Source of the DNA: Shinella lacus
GTDB lineage: Bacteria > Pseudomonadota > Alphaproteobacteria > Rhizobiales > Rhizobiaceae
DNA length: 64,000 nt
Reading direction: 5' to 3'
Assembly (NCBI RefSeq): GCF_010994755.1
Contig: NZ_WHSB02000003.1
Span: forward strand, 186,001 to 250,000
The position numbers were made by a program, and so were the translations under genes. Position 1 is the stretch's first letter. Each line of letters begins with the position of its first letter. Positions 8,304 to 16,925 of the stretch are shown here, in pieces. A model generated the notes under the pieces. That model ran no database searches and was not told where the DNA came from. It saw only the letters and a list, made by a program, of their open reading frames with translations.

Positions 8304-9292
8304 CGAAGATGAAGATACTGACAGAAGCGGACCTGCGCCGTATCGTCCCGCTCGACCTGGAGGCGATCGCCTGCGTGGAGGAAGCGTTCCACGCGCTCGC
8401 CACCAAGGCCGTCGTCATGCCGCCGATCCTGCGGCTCGACATGCCGGAGCAGCGCGCGGAGGTGGACGTGAAGACCGCCTATGTGCCCGGCCTCGATGGT
8501 TTTGCCATCAAGATCAGCCCCGGCTTCTTCGACAATCCGAAGATCGGCCTGCCGAGCACAAACGGCCTGATGGTGCTGTTTTCGACGAAGACCGGCCTCG
8601 TACAGGCCGTGCTGCTCGACAACGGCTACCTGACGGATGTGCGCACGGCCGCCGCCGGTGCCGTGGTGGCGCGATACCTTTCGCGCACCGATGCTTCGGT
8701 CGCCGCCATTTTCGGCGCCGGCATGCAGGCAAAGCTGCAACTGGAGGCGCTGAGCCTGGTGCGCCCTATCCGCGAAGCCCGCATCTGGGCGCGTGATGCG
8801 GCGAAGGCAGAGGCAGTTGCGGCGGAGTTGACGCTGAAGCTCGGCTTCCCCGTCCGTGCGGAGACCGATGGCCGGACGGCGGTCGATGGGGCCGACATCA
8901 TCGTCACCACCACGCCCTCCGAAACGCCGATCCTTAAGGCGGAATGGCTCCAGCCGGGCCAGCATATCACCGCCATGGGCTCCGATGCCGAGCACAAGAA
9001 CGAGATCGAGCCGGCGGTGATCACCGGTGCCGCGCTCTATGTCGCCGACAGCCTGAAACAGACGCGCCGGCTCGGCGAGTTGCACCATGCCATCGAGGCG
9101 GGGCTTGTCACCGAAGGCACCACCTTCCCCGAACTCGGCGAGATCATCGCCGGGCGCAAACCGGGCCGCAGCGGCCCCGAGCAGATCACCGTGGCGGATC
9201 TCACCGGCACGGGCATCCAGGACACGGCCATCGCAACGCTTGCCGCCGCCCGCGCGGCTGCGGCGGGTGCGGGCACGACTTTCGAGAGTTGA
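8300..9292 (+). CDS. eutC: Ectoine utilisation protein EutC (ornithine cyclodeaminase/mu-crystallin family)
   Basis: A 330-residue NAD(P)-binding protein of the ornithine cyclodeaminase, alanine dehydrogenase and mu-crystallin family. The N-terminal substrate lobe contains KISPGFFDNP, and a Rossmann domain has GAGMQAKLQLEAL near residue 138. I prefer the GTG start at 8300, which overlaps the eutB stop (GTGA) and has GGAGG six bases upstream; an ATG at 8309 is the alternative. EutC is proposed to act after EutB on hydroxyectoine-derived intermediates. Confidence 0.88.
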   Translation: MTKMKILTEADLRRIVPLDLEAIACVEEAFHALATKAVVMPPILRLDMPEQRAEVDVKTAYVPGLDGFAIKISPGFFDNPKIGLPSTNGLMVLFSTKTGLVQAVLLDNGYLTDVRTAAAGAVVARYLSRTDASVAAIFGAGMQAKLQLEALSLVRPIREARIWARDAAKAEAVAAELTLKLGFPVRAETDGRTAVDGADIIVTTTPSETPILKAEWLQPGQHITAMGSDAEHKNEIEPAVITGAALYVADSLKQTRRLGELHHAIEAGLVTEGTTFPELGEIIAGRKPGRSGPEQITVADLTGTGIQDTAIATLAAARAAAAGAGTTFES

Positions 9293-9326
9293 GACCGGCT
9301 TTTCGCCGGGTATAGAGGAAACACCG

Positions 9327-10508
9327 ATGAAACAAGCGAACCTGAAGTTCTCACTTCCGGAGTATGAAGCACGTCTTCAAAAGACGCGGAAGGCCATGGA
9401 GGCCAAGGGCATCGACGTGCTGATCTGCAGCGATCCGTCGAACATGAACTGGCTGACGGGCTATGACGGCTGGTCCTTCTATGTGCACCAGTGCGTCGTC
9501 GTGCCGCCGACGGGCGAGCCGATCTGGTATGGCCGTGGGCAGGATGCCCCCGGCGCGAAGTTCACCGCCTATCTCAAACACGAGAACATCATCGGTTATC
9601 CAGACCACTACGTGCAGTCCACCGAGCGCCACCCGCTGGATTACCTCTCGGCCAAGCTCACCGAACGCGGCCTCGACAAGCTGACGATCGGCGTCGAGAT
9701 GGACAATTACTGGTTTTCCGCGGCCGCCTTCGCCTCGCTTACAAAGCACCTGCCGAATGCCCGCTTCGTCGATGCCACCGCACTCGTCAACTGGCAGCGC
9801 GCGGTGAAAAGCGAGACGGAAATCAAGTACATGCGCAATGCCGCGCGCATCGTCGAAGCCATGCACCAGCGCATCTTCGACAAGATCGAGGTCGGCATGC
9901 GCAAATGCGACCTGGTGGCCGAGATCTACGATGCCGGCACGCGCGGCGTCGATGGCATCGGCGGCGATTATCCGGCGATCGTGCCGCTGCTGCCATCGGG
10001 CGTCGAAGCCTCCGCGCCGCATCTCACCTGGGACGACCGGCCGATGAAATCCGGCGAGGGCACCTTCTTCGAGATCGCCGGCTGCTACCATCGCTACCAT
10101 GTGCCGCTGTCGCGCACCGTCTTCCTCGGCAAGCCGACGCAGGCCTTCATCGATGCGGAAAAGGCGACGCTCGAAGGCATGGACGCGGGCCTTGCCGTCG
10201 CCAAGCCCGGCAATACCTGCGAGGACATCGCCAACGCCTTCTTCGGCGTGCTGAAGAAGTACGGCATCGTGAAGGACAACCGCACGGGCTACGGCATCGG
10301 CGTCTCCTATCCGCCGGACTGGGGCGAGCGCACGATGAGTCTGCGCCCCGGCGACAGGAGCGAGCTCAAGCCCGGCATGACCTTCCATTTCATGACCGGC
10401 CTCTGGCTGGAAGACATGGGCTTCGAGACGACGGAAAGCATCCTCATCACCGAAACCGGCGTCGAGTGCCTGGCCAATGTGCCGCGCAAGCTTCTCGTGA
10501 AGGACTGA
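9327..10508 (+). CDS. doeA: Ectoine hydrolase (M24 peptidase fold)
   Basis: A 393-residue M24-family protein with an N-terminal creatinase-like domain (about 1-160) and a C-terminal pita-bread domain (about 170-393). It opens the ectoine ring to N-acetyl-diaminobutyrate isomers and is also called EutD. Its motifs (FFEIAGCYHRYHVPLSRT and TGYGIGVSYPPDWGE) match the ectoine hydrolase subgroup rather than metal-dependent aminopeptidases. The start follows AGAGGAAAC. It is adjacent to doeB; EutD and EutE of related bacteria are reported to form a hydrolase-deacetylase complex. Confidence 0.93.
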   Translation: MKQANLKFSLPEYEARLQKTRKAMEAKGIDVLICSDPSNMNWLTGYDGWSFYVHQCVVVPPTGEPIWYGRGQDAPGAKFTAYLKHENIIGYPDHYVQSTERHPLDYLSAKLTERGLDKLTIGVEMDNYWFSAAAFASLTKHLPNARFVDATALVNWQRAVKSETEIKYMRNAARIVEAMHQRIFDKIEVGMRKCDLVAEIYDAGTRGVDGIGGDYPAIVPLLPSGVEASAPHLTWDDRPMKSGEGTFFEIAGCYHRYHVPLSRTVFLGKPTQAFIDAEKATLEGMDAGLAVAKPGNTCEDIANAFFGVLKKYGIVKDNRTGYGIGVSYPPDWGERTMSLRPGDRSELKPGMTFHFMTGLWLEDMGFETTESILITETGVECLANVPRKLLVKD

Positions 10509-10511
10509 GCC

Positions 10512-11504
10512 ATGCGTGCCTCTCCCATCAGCCCCACGGTCGATTTTTCGGCCGAGGGCGTGCAGCACGGCTTTCTGCGCCTGCCCTACAGCCGGGACGA
10601 TTCCGCCTGGGGCTCGGTGATGATCCCGGTAACGGTGGTGAAGAACGGGGAGGGGCCGACGGCCCTTCTCACCGGCGGCAACCACGGCGACGAGTACGAA
10701 GGCCCGATCGCGCTCTTCGATCTTGCGCGCACGCTGAAGGCCGAGGATGTTTCCGGCCGCGTCATCATCGTTCCGGCGATGAACTATCCGGCCTTCCTTG
10801 CCGGTACGCGCACCTCGCCGATCGACAAGGGCAATATGAACCGCAGCTTTCCGGGCGCTCCGGATGGCACGGTCACGCCGAAGATCGCCGATTATTTCCA
10901 GCGCATGCTGCTGCCGCTCGCCGATATCGTGCTCGACTTCCATTCCGGCGGCAAGACGCTGGATTTCCTGCCCTTCTGCGCCGCGCATATCCTGCCGGAC
11001 AAGGCGCAGGAGGCAAAAGCCTTCGCCCTCGTCAGCGCCTTCGGCGCGCCCTGGTCGATGAAGATGCTGGAGATCGACGCGGTCGGCATGTACGACACGG
11101 CGGCCGAGGAGATGGGCAAGGTCTTCATCACCACCGAACTCGGCGGTGGCGGCACGGCGACGGCGAGAAGCGCCGGCATTGCCAAGACCGGCGTTGCGAA
11201 CGTGCTGAAGGCGGCTGGGATCCTGAAGGGCTCGGTCGAAGCCACGGACACGACCTGGCTCGACATGCCGGACGGCAATTGTTTCTCCTTCGCCGAAGAC
11301 GGAGGCCTCATCGAGCCGCTCTACGATCTCGGTAACCGGGTGAAGAATGGCGACGTCGTCGCCCGCATCTACCCGGTCGGGCGCACGGGCGTGGCCCCTG
11401 TGGAGGTGAAGGCGAAGATGGACGGCATTCTCGCCGCCCGCCACTTCCCCGGCCTCGTCAAATCCGGCGACTGCGTCAGCGTGCTGGCTGATATCGTCGA
11501 CTGA
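10512..11504 (+). CDS. doeB: N-alpha-acetyl-L-2,4-diaminobutyrate deacetylase
   Basis: A 330-residue zinc deacetylase of the AstE/AspA (succinylglutamate desuccinylase) family, also called EutE. Zinc ligands are visible as H58 and E61 in GGNHGDEYEG and H144 in DFHSGG, with a probable catalytic glutamate in TTELGGGG. It removes acetate from the DoeA product to give diaminobutyrate, itself an inducer ligand for EnuR-type regulators. The gene starts 3 bp after doeA and ends 3 bp from the convergent aminotransferase gene. Confidence 0.93.
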   Translation: MRASPISPTVDFSAEGVQHGFLRLPYSRDDSAWGSVMIPVTVVKNGEGPTALLTGGNHGDEYEGPIALFDLARTLKAEDVSGRVIIVPAMNYPAFLAGTRTSPIDKGNMNRSFPGAPDGTVTPKIADYFQRMLLPLADIVLDFHSGGKTLDFLPFCAAHILPDKAQEAKAFALVSAFGAPWSMKMLEIDAVGMYDTAAEEMGKVFITTELGGGGTATARSAGIAKTGVANVLKAAGILKGSVEATDTTWLDMPDGNCFSFAEDGGLIEPLYDLGNRVKNGDVVARIYPVGRTGVAPVEVKAKMDGILAARHFPGLVKSGDCVSVLADIVD

Positions 11505-11507
11505 TGG

Positions 11508-12821
11508 CTACCAGCCGGCAAATTCTGCGAGAAGGCTTTCGTCGACGCGCCCTGCCGCGACGTCGGCGAGCGCCTGGTCGAGCATAGCGACGCCCTCCTG
11601 TGCCTGGTTTTCCGTAAGCGTCAGGGGCGGGGTGAATTCCAGCACGTTGGAGCGGACCCCGACATAGTAGAGCACGAGGCCGAGCTGGAAGGCACGGTAG
11701 ACGGTGAGCGCCGTCTGCCGCGCGGCCGGCTCGCGGCTCACGCGGTCGGTGACGAGCTCGACGCCGAGCGCGAGGCCTCGGCCGCGTACATTTCCGATGA
11801 GGGAATGGCGGGCGGCGAGGCGGTAGAGAGCCTCGCGCAGCACATGGCCTGTCCTTTCAGCATTCTGCACGAGATGATCGCGCTCGATCGTCTGCAACAC
11901 GGCGAGCGCCGCGGCCGCGCAGACCGGGTTTCCATGCACCGTTTGCAGTGAGAAGGCGACGGCGTGGTTCATGATGGCTTCCGGGCCGACCACCGCCGAG
12001 ATCGGCAGGCCGCCGCCAAGGCCCTTGCCGAAGACGACGATATCCGGCTCGATATCGGAATGTTCGAAGGCGTTGAAGCGGCCGCTGCGGCCGAGGCCCA
12101 CCTTCACCTCGTCCGAGACGAGCAGGATGCCATGTTTGCGGCAGAGCGTTTCCACCGCCTTGAAGTAGCCGTCCGGCGGCACCAGCATGCCGCCGTCCGA
12201 CTGGATCGGCTCGATGAAGAAGGCGGCAACCTCTTGCGGCGGCACCTCCGTCGCAAAAAGCTTTTCGAGATGGGCGAGGGCGGCGTCCTTTGCGGCGTCG
12301 GGGCTGCCGGCGGCGTAGCTGTTCGGGTAGGGCACGAGCGTAAGGCCCTCGGCCCGTGCGCCCTGCTGCGCCGGGTGGCCGGAAACCGCCATCGAGCCGA
12401 CGGTGCCGCCGTGATAGGCGCCGCTGAAGGCGAGGATGCGCGGCCGGCCGGTGGCGACCACCACCATGCGGGCAACCGTCTCATTGGCGTCCGAGCCGGA
12501 ATGGCCGAACCAGACGCGGCCACGGGCACGCTCGGGCACCAGCGAGAGCAGCTTTTCGGCCAGCAGCACGCAGGGTTCGTTGGCGGTTGAGAGGTAGCTC
12601 GCGCCCGCCTGGTCGGAGAGCGCGCGGTTGACGGCCTCGCGGATGGCGGGGTGCGAATGGCCGAGGCTTGCCGCACCCCAGGAGGCGGCGAAGTCGAGAA
12701 GCTGCCGCCCGTCGTCGCCCGTCAGATAGGCGCCGCTGCCGCCGACGACCGCCTGCGGAAAGAACCGCAGATGCGCCATGGTGGAGACGGATCGGCTTTC
12801 GCGGGCATAGAGACCGGACAT
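11508..12821 (-). CDS. Class III PLP aminotransferase (candidate diaminobutyrate transaminase)
   Basis: A 437-residue class III (aspartate aminotransferase family, acetylornithine/GABA transaminase-like) enzyme. K266 in GKGLGGGLPIS is the PLP lysine, SDEVKVGLGRSG carries the PLP-ring aspartate, and TVHGNPVC is typical of the class. Ectoine clusters often include such an enzyme (DoeD, atf) to turn diaminobutyrate into aspartate semialdehyde, the substrate for Ssd. Here it is convergent to doeB and lies 15 bp downstream of a minus-strand operon, so it may instead serve that pathway. The start follows GAGGAAAC. Confidence 0.88.
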   Translation of the reverse strand: MSGLYARESRSVSTMAHLRFFPQAVVGGSGAYLTGDDGRQLLDFAASWGAASLGHSHPAIREAVNRALSDQAGASYLSTANEPCVLLAEKLLSLVPERARGRVWFGHSGSDANETVARMVVVATGRPRILAFSGAYHGGTVGSMAVSGHPAQQGARAEGLTLVPYPNSYAAGSPDAAKDAALAHLEKLFATEVPPQEVAAFFIEPIQSDGGMLVPPDGYFKAVETLCRKHGILLVSDEVKVGLGRSGRFNAFEHSDIEPDIVVFGKGLGGGLPISAVVGPEAIMNHAVAFSLQTVHGNPVCAAAALAVLQTIERDHLVQNAERTGHVLREALYRLAARHSLIGNVRGRGLALGVELVTDRVSREPAARQTALTVYRAFQLGLVLYYVGVRSNVLEFTPPLTLTENQAQEGVAMLDQALADVAAGRVDESLLAEFAGW

Positions 12822-12836
12822 GGCGCGTTTCCTCGT

Positions 12837-13505
12837 TTATTTGAAGAAGGTGATGACCTCGTCGAGCTGGACGACATGGCAGTAGATCATGTTGATGATC
12901 TCCAGCTCCCGCTTGTGCAGCTCGTCCGTCGCCGCCGCACCGCAATCATCGACGACCACCACGCCGAAGCTTTCGTCGGCGAGGCTGCGCACGGTCGAGG
13001 AGACGCACTGGTCGGTGAAGATGCCGCAGCAGATGACGTCCTTGATGCCCATATTGTGCAGGATGAGGCGCAGGTTCGTGCCGGTCAGCGCGCTGTCGGT
13101 CGTCTTGGTGATGACGATCTCGTCCGGGCGCGGCTCCAGCTCGGGCACGACCTGGCCTTCCGGCAATTCCTTCGGCAGCAACAGGTAGTTGAAGCCCGGC
13201 TTCTTCTGGCTCAGCGACCGGTCGCGGCCATCCGGCTTCTGGCAGGCGATGCGCGCGTAGATGACCTCCACCTTGCGCTTGCGGCATTCGTCGATCAGCC
13301 GCGCGGTGTTGGGGATCACCGTTCCGCGCATGCGGTCGTAGAAGGGCTGCCAGCGGGCGGTTTCCTCCGGCGTGTCCTTCGGGTCGAGATAGGTGTTCTG
13401 GATGTCGATGACGAGCAGCGCGGTCGTTTCCGGGTCGAGCACGATGTCGTCCGGCTCGTCGGCGTTCGCGTAGTAGAAGGAGCGGTAGGCGGTCTTCCAG
13501 GTCAT
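12837..13505 (-). CDS. Isochorismatase-family cysteine hydrolase (paralogue 1)
   Basis: A 222-residue isochorismatase-fold hydrolase with an intact Asp-Lys-Cys triad: D34 in LLVIDIQN, K134 in ITKTTDSA and C167 in GIFTDQCVSS. Family members hydrolyse amides, ureides and related C-N bonds (N-carbamoylsarcosine, biuret, nicotinamide) or isochorismate; the substrate here cannot be told. The start overlaps the livM stop by 4 bp, so it is cotranscribed with the importer. A paralogue lies at 18223-18873, at the other end of the same importer genes. Confidence 0.88.
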   Translation of the reverse strand: MTWKTAYRSFYYANADEPDDIVLDPETTALLVIDIQNTYLDPKDTPEETARWQPFYDRMRGTVIPNTARLIDECRKRKVEVIYARIACQKPDGRDRSLSQKKPGFNYLLLPKELPEGQVVPELEPRPDEIVITKTTDSALTGTNLRLILHNMGIKDVICCGIFTDQCVSSTVRSLADESFGVVVVDDCGAAATDELHKRELEIINMIYCHVVQLDEVITFFK

Positions 13506-14530
13506 GGGGCGGGTTCCTTCTTGCGGCGGGCGCGGGTGAGGATGTGGCCGATCTCGCGGTTGGGGAAGAGACCGCCGGGTTTCAGGATCATCACGGCGAT
13601 CATGGCGAGCGCCAGCACGATTTCGGTAAGGCCGATGACCTGGCCGGCGCCGAAGGAGGTGGCGTTGAGCGCGCCCTCGGTGCTGCGCAGGCCCTCATAG
13701 GCGACGGTGATCAGCACCGTGCCAGCGACAGCGCCGGTGACCGTGTTGGCGCCGCCGATCACCAGCATGGTGATGATCAGGAAGGTTTCCTTGAGATAGA
13801 AGGCTTTTGGCGCAAAGGAGGTGATGAAGTGGCCCCAGAGTGCGCCGCCGATGCCGGCTATGAAGGCAGCGAGGATGAAGGCGCGCCAGCGCAGATGGGG
13901 GATATTGGCGCCGAGGGCTGCGGCCGCCACTTCGTCCTCGCGCGAGGCGCGCAAAAGCTTGCCGGTGCGCGATTCCTTGAAGAGCAGGGCCACGATGACG
14001 ACGATGCCGGCGACGATGGCGGCGATCGGCATGTCCGTGGTCTTCGGCAGGCCGAAGAGTGTGCGCGGCCCGTTGGTGAAGGCGCTCCAGTTGTTCATGA
14101 CCGTGTAGAGCACGACGAGCAGCGCGAAGGAGGTGATGACCGACGCCGCATCCGAAAGCCGCATCAAGGGGTAGGCGACGACGGCCGCCACCGCCGCCGC
14201 CAGCACACCGGCTGCCAGCATGGCAAGCAGCGGCGAGACTTCCACGATCTTCATGAACTCGTAGAGATCCGGCAGCGCCATGCCCTTCATCTGTGCCGGA
14301 ATGGTGAGCACGGCGGAGGTATAGGCACCGAGCCCCATGAAGCCGATATGGGCGAAGGACAGCAGGCCGGAATTGCCCATGAAGGTCTGCAGGCCGACGA
14401 CGAGCACCAGCGAAATCAAGAGGTTGGTGGCGATGCGGTCATAGAGGCGGATGCCGAGAAGCTGGCTGCCGACGCCGATGACGAGGATGACGGCGATGAG
14501 GATGAGGGCGGTGAGATAGGAATGTTTCAT
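13502..14530 (-). CDS. Branched-chain-amino-acid-type ABC permease (LivM family)
   Basis: A 342-residue LivM-family inner-membrane permease with about nine hydrophobic segments, GNSGLLSFAHIGFMGLGAY early on, and a cytoplasmic coupling loop with RASREDEVAAAALG. It forms the pore with the LivH-type gene upstream. The Liv-type family transports many substrates besides branched-chain amino acids, including urea and amides, so the substrate is not implied. It has a charged C-terminal tail (RARRKKEPAP). Confidence 0.9.
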   Translation of the reverse strand: MKHSYLTALILIAVILVIGVGSQLLGIRLYDRIATNLLISLVLVVGLQTFMGNSGLLSFAHIGFMGLGAYTSAVLTIPAQMKGMALPDLYEFMKIVEVSPLLAMLAAGVLAAAVAAVVAYPLMRLSDAASVITSFALLVVLYTVMNNWSAFTNGPRTLFGLPKTTDMPIAAIVAGIVVIVALLFKESRTGKLLRASREDEVAAAALGANIPHLRWRAFILAAFIAGIGGALWGHFITSFAPKAFYLKETFLIITMLVIGGANTVTGAVAGTVLITVAYEGLRSTEGALNATSFGAGQVIGLTEIVLALAMIAVMILKPGGLFPNREIGHILTRARRKKEPAP

Positions 14531-14542
14531 GGGTTCCGCTCC

Positions 14543-15433
14543 TCAGGTCCGCTGGCCGCTTGCCGGACCCTTGATGAGGCCTTGCGGGCGCCAGAGCAGG
14601 ATCAGGATGACGAGGCTGAAGGTGAAGGCGTCGCGGAATTTCAGGAGATCCTGCGACAGGGTGTAGTTGAGCGTCGTATCGATCAGCGCCAGCAGGAAGC
14701 CGCCGACGACCGCGCCCGGTAGGCTGCGCATGCCGCCGATCACGGTGGCGATGAAGGCGACGAGCAGCGGTTCGAGGCCGACGCCCGGCACGACCGTGCC
14801 GATACGGCCGATCCAGAGAATGCCGACGACGCCGGCCAGGAAGCCGGACAGCGCGAAGGCCGACGAAATGATGAGGTTTGCCGGCACGCCCAGCATGCGC
14901 GCCATGGTGAAGTTCGTCGCCGCCGCGCGCATGGCGATGCCGAGCGTCGTCTTGCGCATCAGGAAGGCGACGGCGGCGAGAAGCACGATGGAGGCGGCGA
15001 TGGTGATGAGGTTGCGTACCGGCGTGATCGCGCCGCCGATCGTGACGGTCTGCGAGAAGATTTCCGGCAGCGGCACGTTGCGCGGGCGCGGTGAGATGAA
15101 GAGCAGGGCCGCGTTCTGCAACAGGTTGGAGAAGGCGAAGGAGGTGATCAGCACCGCCGTTACCGACTTGGCGCGCACCGGCCGGAAGGCGACGTAGTCG
15201 GTGAGGATGCCGAAGACGATCGCCATGACAACGGCGAGCAGCGCCATGATGATCCACGGCAGGCCGGAGCCGCTGGCGAGGAACATGGTGTAGCCGGCGA
15301 CCATGATGAGTTCGCCATAGGCGAAATTCACCAGCCGCAGGATGCCGTAGACGATGACGAGGCCGAGCGCCATCAGCGCGTAAGCGCCGCCAAGGCTGAG
15401 CACATCGATGGTGAACTGGATCGCGAAAGCCAT
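14543..15433 (-). CDS. Branched-chain-amino-acid-type ABC permease (LivH family)
   Basis: A 296-residue LivH-family permease with eight or so transmembrane segments. The conserved GLVIVYGILRLVNFAYGE region lies near the N-terminus and IATVIGGMRSLPGAVVGGFLLALI near the C-terminus. It is followed after 12 bp by the LivM-type gene. Together with the LivG and LivF ATPases and the binding protein at 16926-18098 it makes a complete five-part importer. Confidence 0.9.
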   Translation of the reverse strand: MAFAIQFTIDVLSLGGAYALMALGLVIVYGILRLVNFAYGELIMVAGYTMFLASGSGLPWIIMALLAVVMAIVFGILTDYVAFRPVRAKSVTAVLITSFAFSNLLQNAALLFISPRPRNVPLPEIFSQTVTIGGAITPVRNLITIAASIVLLAAVAFLMRKTTLGIAMRAAATNFTMARMLGVPANLIISSAFALSGFLAGVVGILWIGRIGTVVPGVGLEPLLVAFIATVIGGMRSLPGAVVGGFLLALIDTTLNYTLSQDLLKFRDAFTFSLVILILLWRPQGLIKGPASGQRT

Positions 15434-15436
15434 GGG

Positions 15437-16144
15437 TCAGCCTCCCAGATAATGCGCGCTGAGATCGCTCGTCGCGCGGATCTCGTCGGCCGTGCCGGAT
15501 GTGACGATCGCGCCGAGCCGCATGACATAGGCGCGGTCGGCGACGGCGAGCGCCTGGTTCACGTTCTGCTCGACGAGCAGGATGGTGAGGCCGGATTTTT
15601 TCAGCGTTTCGATCATCTCGAAGATGCGCTCGACGATGGCCGGTGCGAGGCCGAGCGAGGGTTCGTCGAGCAGCAGCACGGTGGGGCGGGACATCAGTGC
15701 GCGGGCGATGACGAGCATCTGCTGCTCGCCGCCGGAGAGCGTGCCGGCCGGCTGGTGCGAGCGTTCGGCAAGACGCGGGAACAGCGTGTGCAGGCGGTCG
15801 AGGTTTTCCCGGTTGCCGGCCTGGTCGCGGCGGTGGATATAGGCGCCGAGCATGAGGTTTTCCGCGACCGTCAGGTCCGGGAAGACGTCGCGGGTTTCCG
15901 GCACGGTGGCGAGGCCGGCGCGCACCACCTGTTCGGGGCTCGCCGCCGTGATGTCCCTGCCTTCGAGGGTGATGGAGCCACCGGACGCCTTCAGCGCGCC
16001 GGCAATGCATTTGATGGTCGAGGACTTGCCTGCGCCATTGGCGCCGAGCAGGCTCACCAGCTCGCCCTTGCCGACGGTGAAGCTAATGCCGCGCACTGCG
16101 CGGATCGTGCCGTAGCTGACGGAGAGGTCGCTTATATCAAGCAT
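15437..16144 (-). CDS. Liv-type ABC importer ATPase (LivF family)
   Basis: A 235-residue ABC ATPase with Walker A GANGAGKS, signature LSGGEQQM, Walker B VLLLDEPSLGLAP and the switch histidine position occupied by VEQN, as is normal for LivF. The start is set at the ATG at 16144, where MLDISDLSVSYG begins the domain; it overlaps the LivG stop by 8 bp. A longer in-frame extension upstream has no family similarity. Confidence 0.9.
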   Translation of the reverse strand: MLDISDLSVSYGTIRAVRGISFTVGKGELVSLLGANGAGKSSTIKCIAGALKASGGSITLEGRDITAASPEQVVRAGLATVPETRDVFPDLTVAENLMLGAYIHRRDQAGNRENLDRLHTLFPRLAERSHQPAGTLSGGEQQMLVIARALMSRPTVLLLDEPSLGLAPAIVERIFEMIETLKKSGLTILLVEQNVNQALAVADRAYVMRLGAIVTSGTADEIRATSDLSAHYLGG

Positions 16145-16871
16145 GGACCGCTCCCTTGCCGAGATAGGCCTCGATGACGGCCGGGTGGCTGCGCACATGG
16201 GCGGCGTCGCCCTCCGCGATGGTGCGGCCGGTAGCGAGCACATGCAGCCGGTGGCAGAGGCGCATGATCAGCCCCATGTCGTGATCGATGATGAGAAGGC
16301 CGAGGCCGCGTGTCTTCGGCAGCTCGGACAGCGTGTGCAGCAGGGTCTCGGTTTCCGCGTCGTTCATGCCGGCCGCCGGCTCGTCGAGCAGCAGGAAACG
16401 CGGTTCCGCGGCGAGCGCACGGGCGATTTCGACGCGGCGCTTGTCGCCGTAGCTCAGGCTTTCGCCGAGCTCGTCGACCTTGGCGGCAAGGCCGAGTTCG
16501 TTGAGCACTCCTTTCGCGCGCTCGGTGGCGACGGCCAGCGAGGCGCCCTTCGCGAGTGCTGCGGCCTCGACATTTTCCAGAACCGTCATCGTGTTGAACA
16601 GCCGCACGATCTGGAACGAGCGGCTGACGCCTTGCAGCGCGATTTCGCGCGGCGAGAGGCCGGAGAGCCTGGTGTCGCCGGCGGTGATCGTTCCGCCTGC
16701 CAGTTTCACCTGACCGGTAATGGCATTGATGAGCGTCGTCTTGCCGGAGCCGTTCGGCCCAATAAGGCCGACGACCTCGCCGGTCAAGACGGAGAGGGAT
16801 ACATGGTCGAGGGCGCGAAGGCCGGTGAATTCCACCGACACGTCGTTTACCGCGAGGCGCGTTTCAGACAT
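16137..16871 (-). CDS. Liv-type ABC importer ATPase (LivG family)
   Basis: A 244-residue LivG-type ATPase with Walker A GPNGSGKT, signature SYGDKRRVEIARAL (a LivG variant of the usual SGG motif), Walker B FLLLDEPAAGMN and switch region IDHDMGLIM. It is the first ATPase gene of the importer and follows the binding-protein gene by 54 bp. It forms a heterodimer with the LivF-type protein on the cytoplasmic side. Confidence 0.9.
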   Translation of the reverse strand: MSETRLAVNDVSVEFTGLRALDHVSLSVLTGEVVGLIGPNGSGKTTLINAITGQVKLAGGTITAGDTRLSGLSPREIALQGVSRSFQIVRLFNTMTVLENVEAAALAKGASLAVATERAKGVLNELGLAAKVDELGESLSYGDKRRVEIARALAAEPRFLLLDEPAAGMNDAETETLLHTLSELPKTRGLGLLIIDHDMGLIMRLCHRLHVLATGRTIAEGDAAHVRSHPAVIEAYLGKGAVHA

Positions 16872-16925
16872 GGCTTTCCCGATAGTAATGGGCCGGCCAC
16901 AAGGCCGGCCCGCAGGCAGGGGCGA

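Noticed and set aside
9351-11444. Minus-strand open frame of 697 codons opposite doeA and doeB
   Set aside because: Mirror of high-GC3 coding sequence; the sense frames carry full M24 and AstE-type motifs.
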